NCBI RefSeq assembly: GCF_000698575.1
Contig: NZ_JFHD01000012.1
Location: forward strand, 1 to 64,000
Reading direction: 5' to 3'
DNA: 64,000 nt
From: Caballeronia zhejiangensis
GTDB lineage: Bacteria > Pseudomonadota > Gammaproteobacteria > Burkholderiales > Burkholderiaceae
Positions 25,368 through 34,994 of the stretch are shown piece after piece. The translations under genes were made by a program, and so were the position numbers. Position 1 is the stretch's first letter. Each line of letters begins with the position of its first letter. A model generated the notes under the pieces. That model searched no databases. It was not told the DNA's origin and was given only the letters and a program-made list of their open reading frames with translations.

Positions 25368-26744
25368 TCAGTCTCCGCGCGCGGCCCGAGTTTTGAGATA
25401 GTAGCCGATTCCGAGAACGGCCAGCCAGACCGGAATCAGGTACACGGACAGGCGCAGATCCGGAATCTCGTACATCACCCAGACGATGCCCGCGAGAAAC
25501 GCGAGCACGACGTAGTTCGTGAACGGATGCAGAAAGCTCGGAAACGAGGTCGCTTCGGCGTTCGCGCGCTTCTGCCGGCGGAACATGAGATGGATGATGC
25601 TGATCATCGCCCAGTTGATGACGAGCGCCGACACCGCGAGTCCCATCAAGAGGCCGAACGCGCGCCCCGGAATCACATAGTTGATGACGACGCACGCCGC
25701 CGTCACCAGCGCCGACACCGCCAGCGCCGCGAGCGGAATGCCGCGTCCGCTCACGTTGAGCAGCGCGCGCGGCGCGTTGCCTTGCTGCGCGAGGCCGTAC
25801 AGCATGCGGCTGTTCGCATAGACGCCGCTGTTGTACACGGAGAGCGCGGCCGTCAGCACGATCACGTTGAGCACGTTCGCGACGACCGTGCTGTTCATCT
25901 CGCGGAAAATCAGCACGAACGGACTGCCGCCGGTCGCGACCTTGTCCCACGGATAAAGCGACAGCAGCACGCCGAGCGCGCCGACATAAAAAATCAGGAT
26001 GCGATAGATGACCTGATTGGTCGCGCGCGGAATGCTGCGCGACGGGTCTTCCGCTTCCGCCGCCGTAATGCCGACGAGCTCCAGCCCGCCGAACGAGAAC
26101 ATGATGACGGCCATCGACATGACGAGCCCGTGCACGCCGTTCGGAAAGAAGCCGCCGAGCCGCCAAAGATTCGCGACGCTCGCTTCCGGCCCCGCCTTGC
26201 CCGACGCGAGCAGCCAGCCGCCGAACAGGATCATGCCGACGATCGCCGCCACTTTGACGATCGCGAACCAGAACTCCGTCTCGCCGTAGGACTTCACGCT
26301 CGTCAGATTGATCGCGTTGACGATCACGAAGCACGCGAGCGCCGATATCCACATCGGCAATCCCGGCCACCAGTACTGCATGTAGATGCCCACGGCCGAC
26401 AGCTCCGCCATGCTCACCAGAATGTAAATGGCCCAGTAGTTCCAGCCGGAGATGAAACCGGCGGCGTGGCCCCAGTATTTATCGGCGAAATGGCTGAAGG
26501 AACCGGCGACCGGCTCGTCGACGATCATCTCGCCGAGCTGACGCATGATGAAGAACGCCATCAGCCCGGCGATCGCGTAGCCGAGCAGCACGGATGGCCC
26601 GGCGAGCTTGATCGTCTGCGCGACGCCGAGAAAGAGCCCGGTGCCGATCGCGCCGCCGAGCGCGATCAACTGGATGTGGCGACTCTTGAGTCCGCGCTTG
26701 AGTGTGTGCGGCGAGGGTGTTTCGTTCGTCGTGGGTGAAGCCAT
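25368..26744 (-). CDS. aroP: Aromatic amino acid permease, AroP type
   Basis: A 458-residue, 12-helix inner-membrane amino acid:H+ symporter of the APC superfamily. The long runs LKRGLKSRHIQLIALGGAIG, SFSHFADKYWG, INAINLTSVK-like NAINLTSVKSYGE, FSFGGLELVGITAAEAEDP and IPRATNQVIYRILIFYVGAL closely follow E. coli AroP as I remember it. It lies upstream of tyrB on the same strand, which supports aromatic substrates. PheP- or proline-type specificity cannot be excluded. Confidence 0.88.
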   Translation of the reverse strand: MASPTTNETPSPHTLKRGLKSRHIQLIALGGAIGTGLFLGVAQTIKLAGPSVLLGYAIAGLMAFFIMRQLGEMIVDEPVAGSFSHFADKYWGHAAGFISGWNYWAIYILVSMAELSAVGIYMQYWWPGLPMWISALACFVIVNAINLTSVKSYGETEFWFAIVKVAAIVGMILFGGWLLASGKAGPEASVANLWRLGGFFPNGVHGLVMSMAVIMFSFGGLELVGITAAEAEDPSRSIPRATNQVIYRILIFYVGALGVLLSLYPWDKVATGGSPFVLIFREMNSTVVANVLNVIVLTAALSVYNSGVYANSRMLYGLAQQGNAPRALLNVSGRGIPLAALAVSALVTAACVVINYVIPGRAFGLLMGLAVSALVINWAMISIIHLMFRRQKRANAEATSFPSFLHPFTNYVVLAFLAGIVWVMYEIPDLRLSVYLIPVWLAVLGIGYYLKTRAARGD

Positions 26745-27086
26745 GTCGATGTCTGTTGCACTGCAAAAATTACTGCGTTCATGGATCGAACGATCGCGCG
26801 TATCGTTTGATCCGACCTTTTAGTCTGCTTTTTGGTAAGAAACTGTTGTTTTTTCGTGCGGATAACCCCACAAGCCGCTGCAAAAAAGGCCGATTATCAG
26901 CGGACGGATCTGCGATTTTACCGCCCGGCGGCCGCAAAGCCTTGATGGGCGGGCGCATAGCAGCCGTGCTCCGAATCGCGGAAACGGACATCAAACGAAT
27001 TGAGGCCGGAATCAGGGCTTGTTCGGAGGATTACTCGAGGCGTCGCGGCGTGAGAATCGCATCATCCACTCACGACGGGGGTCGCC
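26745..27086. other. Intergenic region upstream of aroP
   Basis: No gene recognised. The half near aroP is AT-richer and should hold its promoter. The remainder is a poly-A/GC mixture with no clear repeat. Confidence 0.5.
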
Positions 27087-27347
27087 ATGTATCAGACGAT
27101 GGAAGGAAACGCCAGGCCGCATCGAACGGCGCAGCGTTTTGGCGAAGGATCGCAGGACAGCGCGGCGACACAAGCGGAATTGCTGAGCGCGCTGCAGTCG
27201 GTGTCGGACAACATCATGCGTCTCGCCGGGAAGCTGCACGGCGATCCGAACGCCACCGACGACGATGCAGAGACCATTACCGAGCAGCATGCGTTCGCGC
27301 AAGAGCTGATCGGGCGTTTGCTGGCGCTGCCCGCGTCGCAAACGTAA
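27087..27347 (+). CDS. Small hypothetical protein
   Basis: 86 residues, soluble and helical (AATQAELLSALQSVSDNIMRLAGKL, EQHAFAQELIGRLLAL). A weak GGGGG ribosome binding site precedes ATG 27087. No family recognised. It lies upstream of a small membrane-protein gene on the same strand. Confidence 0.5.
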   Translation: MYQTMEGNARPHRTAQRFGEGSQDSAATQAELLSALQSVSDNIMRLAGKLHGDPNATDDDAETITEQHAFAQELIGRLLALPASQT

Positions 27348-27424
27348 CGGACCAACAGGGCCAACAGAAGGCGGGCAGCGGTGACGGCAAAGCCGCCCGC
27401 GCTCGGAGCATCGGGGAGAAGGAT

Positions 27425-27586
27425 ATGAGCTACTTGACGATCATCGCGGTGGTCTGGGCTGTTTGCGCGGTGGGTGCGGTGTTGTTCATCCGCGGTGCGG
27501 CGCAACGCAATCACGAACCGCTGCGCAAGCAGAGCGAACGCGAGCCGGTCGCGCCCGCGTCGAAGGATTTCAGTCGCCCGGCCTGA
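27425..27586 (+). CDS. Small single-pass membrane protein
   Basis: 53 residues: MSYLTIIAVVWAVCAVGAVLF, a membrane helix, then a basic hydrophilic tail. GGAGAAGG lies directly before ATG 27425. The larger frame reading through from 26702 is not needed. Followed by a strong hairpin. Function unknown. Confidence 0.6.
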   Translation: MSYLTIIAVVWAVCAVGAVLFIRGAAQRNHEPLRKQSEREPVAPASKDFSRPA

Positions 27587-27594
27587 CCCGATGA

Positions 27595-27624
27595 CACGGC
27601 GAAGCGCCCACACGCTTCGCCGTG
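27595..27624. terminator. Hairpin between convergent genes
   Basis: cacggcgaagcg, loop cccaca, cgcttcgccgtg: a perfect 12-bp stem between the small membrane-protein gene and the 3-prime end of aroQ. It has no T-run and may act in both directions. Confidence 0.6.
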
Positions 27625-27636
27625 AAGGCATCGGCC

Positions 27637-28074
27637 TTATTTGATCGCGGCGACTGCTGCGCGCAAGCCCAGCAAGTAGCTATCGACGCCGAAACCGGAA
27701 ATTTGCCCTCGCGCAATTTCCGCGAACACCGATTTGTGGCGGAACTCCTCCCGCGCGTGCACGTGCGACATGTGCACTTCGATGATCGGCGCCTTCAGGA
27801 TCGCGAGCGCATCGCGGATCGCGTAGCTGTAGTGCGTCCACGCACCCGCGTTGATGACGATCGCATCGACGTTTTCTTCGAACGCGCGATGAATGCGCGA
27901 GCACATCTCACCTTCGATATTCGTCTGGTAGCACTCCACCTCGACGCCGAGTTCCTTGCCGAGCGCGGCCATCTGCTCGTCGATTTGCGCGAGCGTCGCC
28001 GTGCCGTACTGCTTCGGGTCGCGCTTGCCGAACATGTTGAGGTTGACGCCGTGCAGCGTCAGGATCTTTGCCAT
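27637..28074 (-). CDS. aroQ: Type II 3-dehydroquinate dehydratase
   Basis: A 145-residue dodecameric enzyme that interconverts 3-dehydroquinate and 3-dehydroshikimate. The family marks are LTLHGVNLNMFGKRDPKQYG with the catalytic tyrosine, VINAGAWTHYSYAIRDAL and VHMSHVHAREEFRHKS with the catalytic histidine. It ends an operon with a Gfo/Idh/MocA oxidoreductase and an MHS-type transporter, so this copy is probably catabolic, feeding quinate or shikimate carbon to protocatechuate, rather than the housekeeping copy. Confidence 0.92.
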   Translation of the reverse strand: MAKILTLHGVNLNMFGKRDPKQYGTATLAQIDEQMAALGKELGVEVECYQTNIEGEMCSRIHRAFEENVDAIVINAGAWTHYSYAIRDALAILKAPIIEVHMSHVHAREEFRHKSVFAEIARGQISGFGVDSYLLGLRAAVAAIK

Positions 28075-28110
28075 GTGATTTCCTTGAACTGGAAGGGGAA
28101 TTGAAAAGAT

Positions 28111-29169
28111 TCAGGCGGTCTCGACGATCCTGCCGCTCGTGGCGGCAAGAACGATGGCCTCGGTGATCCGCAGATTCTGCAGTCCGTCGCGCGCGCTGAC
28201 AATAGGTTCGGCTTCCCCGCGCGCCACGCGCCCGAAATGTTCCATCTGATGCGCGAGCGGATCGTCGCGCTGCATCGCCACGACGTCTTCGTCGAACGGC
28301 TTCCACCATGATCGATCTTCGGCCTTCGCGTAGGACTTGAGACGCATCGTCGGCACGGAAAGCGAGCCGAACGTGCCCGCGATCACGTAGCAGTCTTCGT
28401 CGGGATACGTGGAATACGCCTTGTTCTCCTGCGACGTCTGCTCCCAGCTTCGCGGGCACGCGGCGGTGTCGGACAGCATGAACGTGCCGAGCGCGCCGCT
28501 CGCGAAACGCAGATTGATCGCGACCGTATCTTCGACGGGAAAGCCGCGCGTCGCGTGCGATGCGAACGCCTGCACCGCGACGATATCGCCGCACAGCATC
28601 CGCAAGTTGTGCACCTCGTGGATCATGTTGAGCAGGATCGGCCCGCCCCCCGGCTCGCGCCGCCACGGCGCGCTGGCGTAATACTCGTCGGGCTTGAAGA
28701 ACACCGCGCTGCCCATCACCGCGACGAGCTTGCCGAGCCGCCCTTCGTCGATGACCTGCTTCGCGCGCGCCATGATCGGGCTGTGCGCGCGATGATGGCC
28801 GATCAGCACTTTCGCGCCGGAACGCTCCACTTCATCGACGAGCATCTGCGCTTCCTCGACCGTCGGCGCGATCGGCTTCTCCAGCAGGATCGGCACGCCC
28901 GCCGCGATGCACACGCGCGCATGTCCGACGTGCAATTGATTCGGCGTCGCGAGCACGATGCCGTCCGGGCGATCCTTCGCGAGCAGTTCGTCGAGCGTTT
29001 TGTAGAGCGGCACGCCCGCCTTCTGCGCGATGTCGACGGCGGCGGGCGCCGGATCGACGATGGCCGAGAGCGTGCACGTCGTGCTCGCCTGCGCGACGCC
29101 CATGTGCGCCTGACCGATATAGCCCGCGCCCGCCACCGCGATACGCGTCTTGCCTGAGTCTGTATTCAC
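28111..29169 (-). CDS. Gfo/Idh/MocA family oxidoreductase
   Basis: 352 residues. The N-terminal Rossmann domain has VAGAGYIGQAHMG, a conserved EKPIAPTVEEA segment with the catalytic lysine near residue 100, and the C-terminal family domain contains GGPILLNMIHEVHNLRML. The start is GTG 29169. Such enzymes oxidise cyclic polyols or sugars with NAD(P). Between a transporter and aroQ it likely oxidises quinate or shikimate or a related cyclitol; that substrate is inferred from context. It is not a member of the classical YdiB/AroE dehydrogenases. Confidence 0.85.
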   Translation of the reverse strand: MNTDSGKTRIAVAGAGYIGQAHMGVAQASTTCTLSAIVDPAPAAVDIAQKAGVPLYKTLDELLAKDRPDGIVLATPNQLHVGHARVCIAAGVPILLEKPIAPTVEEAQMLVDEVERSGAKVLIGHHRAHSPIMARAKQVIDEGRLGKLVAVMGSAVFFKPDEYYASAPWRREPGGGPILLNMIHEVHNLRMLCGDIVAVQAFASHATRGFPVEDTVAINLRFASGALGTFMLSDTAACPRSWEQTSQENKAYSTYPDEDCYVIAGTFGSLSVPTMRLKSYAKAEDRSWWKPFDEDVVAMQRDDPLAHQMEHFGRVARGEAEPIVSARDGLQNLRITEAIVLAATSGRIVETA

Positions 29170-29254
29170 TTCGATTTCACCGTGTTGAAAAAGCGCGAGT
29201 TCACCCCGGCGGCGCTGTCGCGCGCCGCCTGAGCAAGGAAAGAGGACATGAGCT

Positions 29255-30673
29255 TCAGGAAGTGCGCGCGTTCGCGACCGATTCCGCGCGCAGGCGGTCG
29301 TACTCGGACTTCTCGACCGGCCGCGCGTCCGGCTCGCCGAGCTGGTTGAGCGGAATCCGGTACGTCTCCCGCGCGCTCCACGCGGCGATCGCCGAGATGA
29401 TCGTGACGGCGAGCGTGATTGAACCGATCATGACCGGAATGTTCGTCGATCCGGGCGGCGCGACGCTCGCGAACAGCGCGGGCAACAGCGCCGTGATGGT
29501 CGTGCCGATGTTCTGCGAGATCGCCATCGCGGAGACGCGCGTGCGCGTCGGGAAGAGTTCGGGATAGAAGCTCGGGAAGATCGCGTTGTAGCCCTGATAG
29601 ACGATGCCCCACATCAAGAGCGACGCGACGATCGCCATGCCGACGTTGTGAATGCTGATCGCGTAGAGATACAGATACGACAGCAGCCCCGAGGCGATCG
29701 CCCCGACGATGATCGGCGGCCTGCGCCCGATCTTGTCGGAGAGATTGCCGACGATCGGAATCACGATGACGGCGAGAATATTGCCGACGACCGGAATCCA
29801 CAGATACACGCTCTTGTGAAAGCCGATGCCGTACGCCGCCTGCACCGCATACGCCGCGCCGAAGATCGTCGCGACCACGGGAATCACGTTCATCAGCGCC
29901 ATGCAGACGACGCGGATCATGTCGGGCAGGTTGTACTTGAAGGCGTCGACGATTGGCGAGCGCGGCACCGCGCCCTTCTCGCCTTCCTTCTCGAACGCGG
30001 GCGTCTCGTGCACTTCGCGCCGGATGATGTAGCCGGCAACCAGCACGAACGCCGAAAGCAGGAACGGAATGCGCCAGCCCCATGAATTGAACGCGTCCTC
30101 GGGCATGTAGTACGCGAGCGGCAGGAACACGGCGGCGGCGAGAATCTGTCCGGCCTGCACGCCTTGCAGCGTGAAGCTCGCGAAGAAACCGCGGCGTCCG
30201 AATGGCGCGTGTTCGAGAATCATCGAGCTCGCGCCGGAGATTTCGCCCGCGACCGCGAAGCCCTGGACGAGCCGCAGGATCACGAGCAGCGTCGGCGCGA
30301 GCATGCCGACGCTGTGATACGTCGGCAAAAGTCCGACGGCCATCGTCGAGAAGCCCATCAGGAACATGCACAGCACGAGCACGGTCTTGCGGCCGTGCGT
30401 ATCGCCCCAATGACCGAGCACGAATGCGCCGATCGGACGCGCCACGTAACCGACGCCGTAGGTCGCGAGCGACGCGACGATCGCCACTTTCGGATTGCCC
30501 GAAGGAAAGAAGAGTTGCGGAAAGATCAGCGCGGCGGCTTGCGCGTAGATGAAGAAGTCGTAGTACTCGAGCGCGGAGCCGATCCAGCCGCTCGCGGTCG
30601 CCTTCTTCGTCTGCTTGTGGTGCTCGGCGTGCGACCCGCCTTTGGCACCGGGTGAGAGAGAGTTCGTGTCCAT
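29255..30673 (-). CDS. MFS transporter, metabolite:H+ symporter (shikimate/ShiA-like)
   Basis: A 472-residue, 12-helix inner-membrane symporter. Typical MHS features are GSALEYYDFFIYAQAAALIF, the loop GHWGDTHGRKTVL, RLVQGFAVAGEISGA and NLSDKIGRRPP. ATG 30673 is chosen because AAGGAG lies 6 bases before it; the frame continues to 30715 without a site. It is the first gene of the operon with the oxidoreductase and aroQ, consistent with uptake of shikimate, quinate or dehydroshikimate. Confidence 0.88.
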   Translation of the reverse strand: MDTNSLSPGAKGGSHAEHHKQTKKATASGWIGSALEYYDFFIYAQAAALIFPQLFFPSGNPKVAIVASLATYGVGYVARPIGAFVLGHWGDTHGRKTVLVLCMFLMGFSTMAVGLLPTYHSVGMLAPTLLVILRLVQGFAVAGEISGASSMILEHAPFGRRGFFASFTLQGVQAGQILAAAVFLPLAYYMPEDAFNSWGWRIPFLLSAFVLVAGYIIRREVHETPAFEKEGEKGAVPRSPIVDAFKYNLPDMIRVVCMALMNVIPVVATIFGAAYAVQAAYGIGFHKSVYLWIPVVGNILAVIVIPIVGNLSDKIGRRPPIIVGAIASGLLSYLYLYAISIHNVGMAIVASLLMWGIVYQGYNAIFPSFYPELFPTRTRVSAMAISQNIGTTITALLPALFASVAPPGSTNIPVMIGSITLAVTIISAIAAWSARETYRIPLNQLGEPDARPVEKSEYDRLRAESVANARTS

Positions 30674-31063
30674 GACGTCTCCTTTTATGAATCGCCCGAC
30701 GGTTTCTGTGGCCATCTTTCCGCGAAACTGCTTCTTTCATCCTCACCGACGACGCCTTCGCGGCATGGCGCGCAGGACATCAAACATGATCGTCTCTGAA
30801 ACGAAAGCTTTCGATGAGGCAAAACCCGGCGTCAGGCCAGGTTGAAAGACTTGAGCCCTAAATTACTATGTCCGCGCGAAAACATAATCCGGCTCGAAGG
30901 AAAGTCAGAATGCGCTCTCAGCGAATAATCGACGCTCACCACGCCTGAGCCGCCGCTAAGTCTTGCCTAAAGAACACGCAGACGCCGCCGTATACACGAT
31001 TACCGGCGGTGATCGCATCACCGCCGCCTTCGTATTCATCCTCTCGCCGGCCCGGTCTTGCGT
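30674..31063. other. Divergent intergenic region, MHS operon and diguanylate cyclase
   Basis: No gene recognised. It should hold promoters of both flanking genes. The central part (30850-30960) is AT-rich. No regulator gene for the quinate/shikimate-like operon lies adjacent. Confidence 0.5.
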
Positions 31064-32632
31064 ATGTCAGGCAATCCGTCCTTGATCGATTCGATTCTGG
31101 CCACGCCGGCGACCGCGGACGGACGGATCACGCCTGCCGTTCGCGCATCGCTGCTGTCGACGCTTGTCGAAGACATCCGCCCGCTGCTGCTGTCCGGCAT
31201 CTCCGGCGCGTTCGTCGCGATGATCGCGCTCGGACGCCAGCCGTCCCTCTGGACGATGCTCTGGCTCGCCGCCGACGCGCTTCTGCTCGCCACCCGCCTT
31301 TCGATCGTCGGCCGATATCGCGCGTTGAGGCGCACGGACGCGCCGCAGCCCGGCCGGTGGGCCGCGCGCTATGCGCCGTTCGGGCTGCTGGCCTGTCTCG
31401 TGACGGGCCTCGGCGCGATGGGCTGCGTGATCTCGGGCGACGCCGTGCTCGCGTCGCTCGCGATCATGGTGACGGCCGGCCTGCTCGGCGGCGTCGCGTC
31501 GCGCAACGCGGGCACGCCGCATCTGGCGATCGCGCAGGTGTGCCTCGGCGCGCTGCCGATCGGCGTCGGCGGGCTGTTCGGGCCGTCCGGCTACTGGATT
31601 CTCGTGCCGCCGCTCGTCCTCTATATCGCCGCGATGTGCGCGGTCGTGCAGCGGCACTATCGCGGCCTCGTCGCGCTGATGACCGCCAAGGAAAGCCACG
31701 CCGAAATCGCCACGCGCTTCGACGCGGCGCTCGCGCACATGCCGCACGGCCTCTGCACCGTGGATGCGTCGGGCAGGGTGGTGATCGCGAATCGCAAGGC
31801 GGCGGAGCTGTTCGGCGCGACCATCGACATGCTGCGGCTGAACGTGTCGCTGCCGGAGTTCATCGGCTATGCCGCGCTCGCGAAATTCGGCGAGACACCG
31901 CGCGCGCAGCTTGCCGAGCGATGCGCGCAATGGCTCGAAAGCGGCCATCCGACGCTCGACCTGCCCTTGCGCGACGGACGGCATCTCGAACTGAGCCGCA
32001 ATCCGGTGCCCGACGGCAGCGCGGTCATCATCATCGAGGACGTGACGGAGCGCCGCAAAGCCGAAGCGAAAATCCTGCAATGGGCGCATCACGATTCGCT
32101 GACGGGCCTGCCGAACCGGCGCTATCTCGGCGACCAGGCCGGACGTCTGATGGCGGGCGGCGCGGGCCGCGAGAAAGTGACGGTGATGTACGTCGATCTC
32201 GACGGCTTCAAGCACGTCAACGACACGCACGGCCACAATGCCGGCGACGAACTGCTGAAGCTCGTCGCCGACCGCCTGCGCAACGCGATGCGCCGCGGCG
32301 AGCTGGTCGCGCGTCTGGGCGGCGACGAGTTCGCGATCGTCGCCACGTATATCGCGCACGCGGCCAACGTGGTTTTCGCGCGCAAGATCATCGGCGAGCT
32401 GTCGGCGCCGTACACGCTCGAATCCGGGCAGACGGTGCGCGTGGGCGTGAGCGTCGGCATCGCGCTGGCGCGTCCGGCGGAGTCGTTCGAAAGCGCATTG
32501 AAGCGCGCCGATGCCGCGCTGTACGAAGCGAAATCGGAGGAACGCGGCACCTATCGCTTCGCCGATCGCGACGGCGACTCCATCGCGAGCGACGAACAAG
32601 CCGTCGCGAACGACCGCGGCCGCGCCTGGTAA
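31064..32632 (+). CDS. Membrane diguanylate cyclase with PAS domain
   Basis: 522 residues. Five or six hydrophobic segments occupy residues 35-200. A PAS-like domain follows (FDAALAHMPHGLCTVDASGRVV), then a GGDEF domain (DSLTGLPNRRYL ... RLGGDEFAIV). The intact GGDEF loop predicts synthesis of c-di-GMP. An RxxD inhibitory site is not evident at the usual place. ATG 31064 is used; TTG 31058 is the alternative. It converges with the GGDEF-EAL gene, which ends 6 bases away. Confidence 0.88.
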   Translation: MSGNPSLIDSILATPATADGRITPAVRASLLSTLVEDIRPLLLSGISGAFVAMIALGRQPSLWTMLWLAADALLLATRLSIVGRYRALRRTDAPQPGRWAARYAPFGLLACLVTGLGAMGCVISGDAVLASLAIMVTAGLLGGVASRNAGTPHLAIAQVCLGALPIGVGGLFGPSGYWILVPPLVLYIAAMCAVVQRHYRGLVALMTAKESHAEIATRFDAALAHMPHGLCTVDASGRVVIANRKAAELFGATIDMLRLNVSLPEFIGYAALAKFGETPRAQLAERCAQWLESGHPTLDLPLRDGRHLELSRNPVPDGSAVIIIEDVTERRKAEAKILQWAHHDSLTGLPNRRYLGDQAGRLMAGGAGREKVTVMYVDLDGFKHVNDTHGHNAGDELLKLVADRLRNAMRRGELVARLGGDEFAIVATYIAHAANVVFARKIIGELSAPYTLESGQTVRVGVSVGIALARPAESFESALKRADAALYEAKSEERGTYRFADRDGDSIASDEQAVANDRGRAW

Positions 32633-32638
32633 GCGAGC

Positions 32639-34981
32639 CTACGCCTCTTCCGGCCCGGCGATCAGCGCTTGCTCGTTCGACGCGCGCCACGCGTCGAGCC
32701 ACGCTTCGAGCTTCGCGGGGGGCAGCGGCCGGCTCAGGTGATAGCCCTGCGCCAGATCGCAGCGCAGCGCCTTCAGCCGCTCCAGCATCTCTTCGGTTTC
32801 GACGCCTTCCGCGACGACCTTCAGTCCCATGTTGTGCCCGAGATCGATTGTCGAGCGCACGATGGTTTCATCGTCCTTGTGCTGGAACATGCCCATCACG
32901 AACGATTTGTCGATCTTCAGCTCATCGACGGGCATGCGCTTCAGATACGACAGCGACGAATACCCAGTGCCGAAATCGTCGATGGACAGGCGAATGCCGA
33001 GCGCGTGCAGCCGGTCGAGCGTCTCGATCGCGTGATTCGGGTCGTCCATGATCGCGCTCTCGGTGATCTCGATCCAGATCGATTCCGGCGCGACGCCGTG
33101 CTTGTCGAGCAGTCCCTGGAAGATTTCGGGCAGCGTCGACTGGATCAGCTCGCGCGCCGACACGTTCACCGACACGGCCAGCTCGATGCCCTGCCGGCGC
33201 CACGCGGCGCATTGCGCGATGGCCTTGTCGGCGACCCAGCGCGAAATCGTCTTGATGTAGCCGGTCTGCTCCGCGAACGGGATGAACTGGTCGGGCGAGA
33301 CGAAGCCGCGCGTCGGATGATCCCAGCGCACGAGCGCCTCGACATATTTCACGCGATGCGTCGCGAGATCGACCTTCGGCTGATAGTAGAGCGTCAATTG
33401 ATCGTGCTCGACGGCCTGCCGCAGCTCGCTCATCAGCGAAAGACGCTCGGCGTTGTTCTGGTCGTGACGTTCGTCGTAGAGCGCGTAGCCGAGATTCGAG
33501 CGCTTCGCCACGTACATCGCGATATCGGCGCGGCGCAGCAGCACGTTCATGTCCGTGCCGTTCTGCGGAAACGTGACGATGCCGATGCTCGCGCCCACAT
33601 CGACGAGTTGCCCTTCGATCGTGATCGGCTCTTCGAGCGCGTTCAGCATGCGCGTGGCGAGAAGACGCGCGGACGCCAGATCGTCGGTCGGCAGAAGGAC
33701 GGCGAATTCGTCGCCGCCCAGACGCGCGACCGTATCGGTCTTGCGATGCAGCGCCGCGCGCAGGCGCTTCGCCACTTCGCACAGCAGCATGTCGCCGATC
33801 GGATGCCCGAGCGTGTCGTTCACGTACTTGAAGCGGTCGAGGTCCATCATCATCACCGCGAGCGGGCGCTTGCTCCGCGTCGCCGCGCCGATCGCCTGCT
33901 GCAGGCGGTCGTTGAAGAGCGCGCGATTCGGCAGGCCGGTGAGCCGATCCATGTACGCGAGCTCGGTGATGCGTTTCTCGCGCTCCGAGATGCCGTCGCG
34001 CATCTGATTGAACGCGCGCGCCAGCTCGCCGATCTCGTCGTTCTGGCGAATCTCGATGGGCGCGGCGTAATCGCCCTGCCCGATGCGCTTCGAAAACTGC
34101 GTGAGCGCCGCGATCGGCCGCGTGACCGAGCGCGCCATCAGCACGCTGCCGACGATCGACACGAGCACGCCGAGCAGCGTAATGAGCAGCAGCGTCGTCT
34201 GCAGGCGCTTGAACGGCGCGAGCGCCTCGTTGAGCGAGCGTTCGAGCAGCACGGCGACCGTGCGCCCTTCGGAGTGCAGCCGCATGACGCGCGTCGCGTA
34301 GCCGTTCGCGGCGAGTTGCGCCTGATCCGTCAGCGCGTCGCGTGCGTCGTGGGGGAGCGAGCTTGCGAGCACGCCCCATTTGCCGTCGTCGCCGACGGTG
34401 AGAAACGACACGTCGAGCGACGTGAGCGAGCTCAGATCGCGTGCGAGCGCATCGTCGACCGCGAAGCCCATCACGACCCACGCGATCGCGATGGGCGCTT
34501 TCACCGGCACCGCGACGAGCTGATACGCGCGCGGCCCGATCATGCCGAACGACGACGCATCGCCCTTCGTCGCGACGGTCCTGATGAGCTTCGGGAACGG
34601 AAACGCCATGCCTTCGCGCCCGACGCCGCCGCTATCGGCGATCAGCTTGCCGTCGAGATCGACGAGCATCACGACGTCCGCATGAACGCGGTCGCCGTGA
34701 TTGCGCAGCGCGGACGCGACCGTCTTGCCGTCGTGCGTCGCGACCGCTTCGCGAAAGCCGAAGTCGAGCGCGACCACGCTCGCCGCCTGCGTCAACTGTT
34801 CGCTATTGCCGCGCAAAATCTGCGCGAATACGCGCTCGGCCACCGACAGTTGCTCTTCGGCGTTGCGATGCGCGTTCTTCAGAATCACCGAGTTGATGAC
34901 GAGAAACGCCGCCGCCTGCGCGACGAGCATCAGCACGACGAAGACGAGCGCGATTCGCGCGCGCAGGCTGTGAAAGAGCAT
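32639..34981 (-). CDS. GGDEF-EAL c-di-GMP protein with sensor and HAMP
   Basis: 780 residues. A membrane helix near residues 8-30, a periplasmic double-Cache-like sensor to about residue 255, a second helix, then HAMP (SVTRPIAALTQFSKRIGQGD). GGDEF follows with RLGGDEFAVLL and EAL with YVEALVRWDHP, then DDFGTGYSSLSYLK and IKIDKSFV-like LKIDKSFVMGM. Both signatures look catalytic, so it could make or degrade c-di-GMP. It is the last gene of a four-gene operon with DUF3034, truncated haemoglobin and a cupredoxin-like protein; the periplasmic sensor may monitor the same signal. Confidence 0.9.
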   Translation of the reverse strand: MLFHSLRARIALVFVVLMLVAQAAAFLVINSVILKNAHRNAEEQLSVAERVFAQILRGNSEQLTQAASVVALDFGFREAVATHDGKTVASALRNHGDRVHADVVMLVDLDGKLIADSGGVGREGMAFPFPKLIRTVATKGDASSFGMIGPRAYQLVAVPVKAPIAIAWVVMGFAVDDALARDLSSLTSLDVSFLTVGDDGKWGVLASSLPHDARDALTDQAQLAANGYATRVMRLHSEGRTVAVLLERSLNEALAPFKRLQTTLLLITLLGVLVSIVGSVLMARSVTRPIAALTQFSKRIGQGDYAAPIEIRQNDEIGELARAFNQMRDGISEREKRITELAYMDRLTGLPNRALFNDRLQQAIGAATRSKRPLAVMMMDLDRFKYVNDTLGHPIGDMLLCEVAKRLRAALHRKTDTVARLGGDEFAVLLPTDDLASARLLATRMLNALEEPITIEGQLVDVGASIGIVTFPQNGTDMNVLLRRADIAMYVAKRSNLGYALYDERHDQNNAERLSLMSELRQAVEHDQLTLYYQPKVDLATHRVKYVEALVRWDHPTRGFVSPDQFIPFAEQTGYIKTISRWVADKAIAQCAAWRRQGIELAVSVNVSARELIQSTLPEIFQGLLDKHGVAPESIWIEITESAIMDDPNHAIETLDRLHALGIRLSIDDFGTGYSSLSYLKRMPVDELKIDKSFVMGMFQHKDDETIVRSTIDLGHNMGLKVVAEGVETEEMLERLKALRCDLAQGYHLSRPLPPAKLEAWLDAWRASNEQALIAGPEEA

Positions 34982-34994
34982 CGTGACGGGCGTC

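Noticed and set aside
26702-27424. Long plus-strand frame running into the 53-codon membrane gene
   Set aside because: Only its last 53 codons, after a clear ribosome binding site at 27414-27421, look like a protein.
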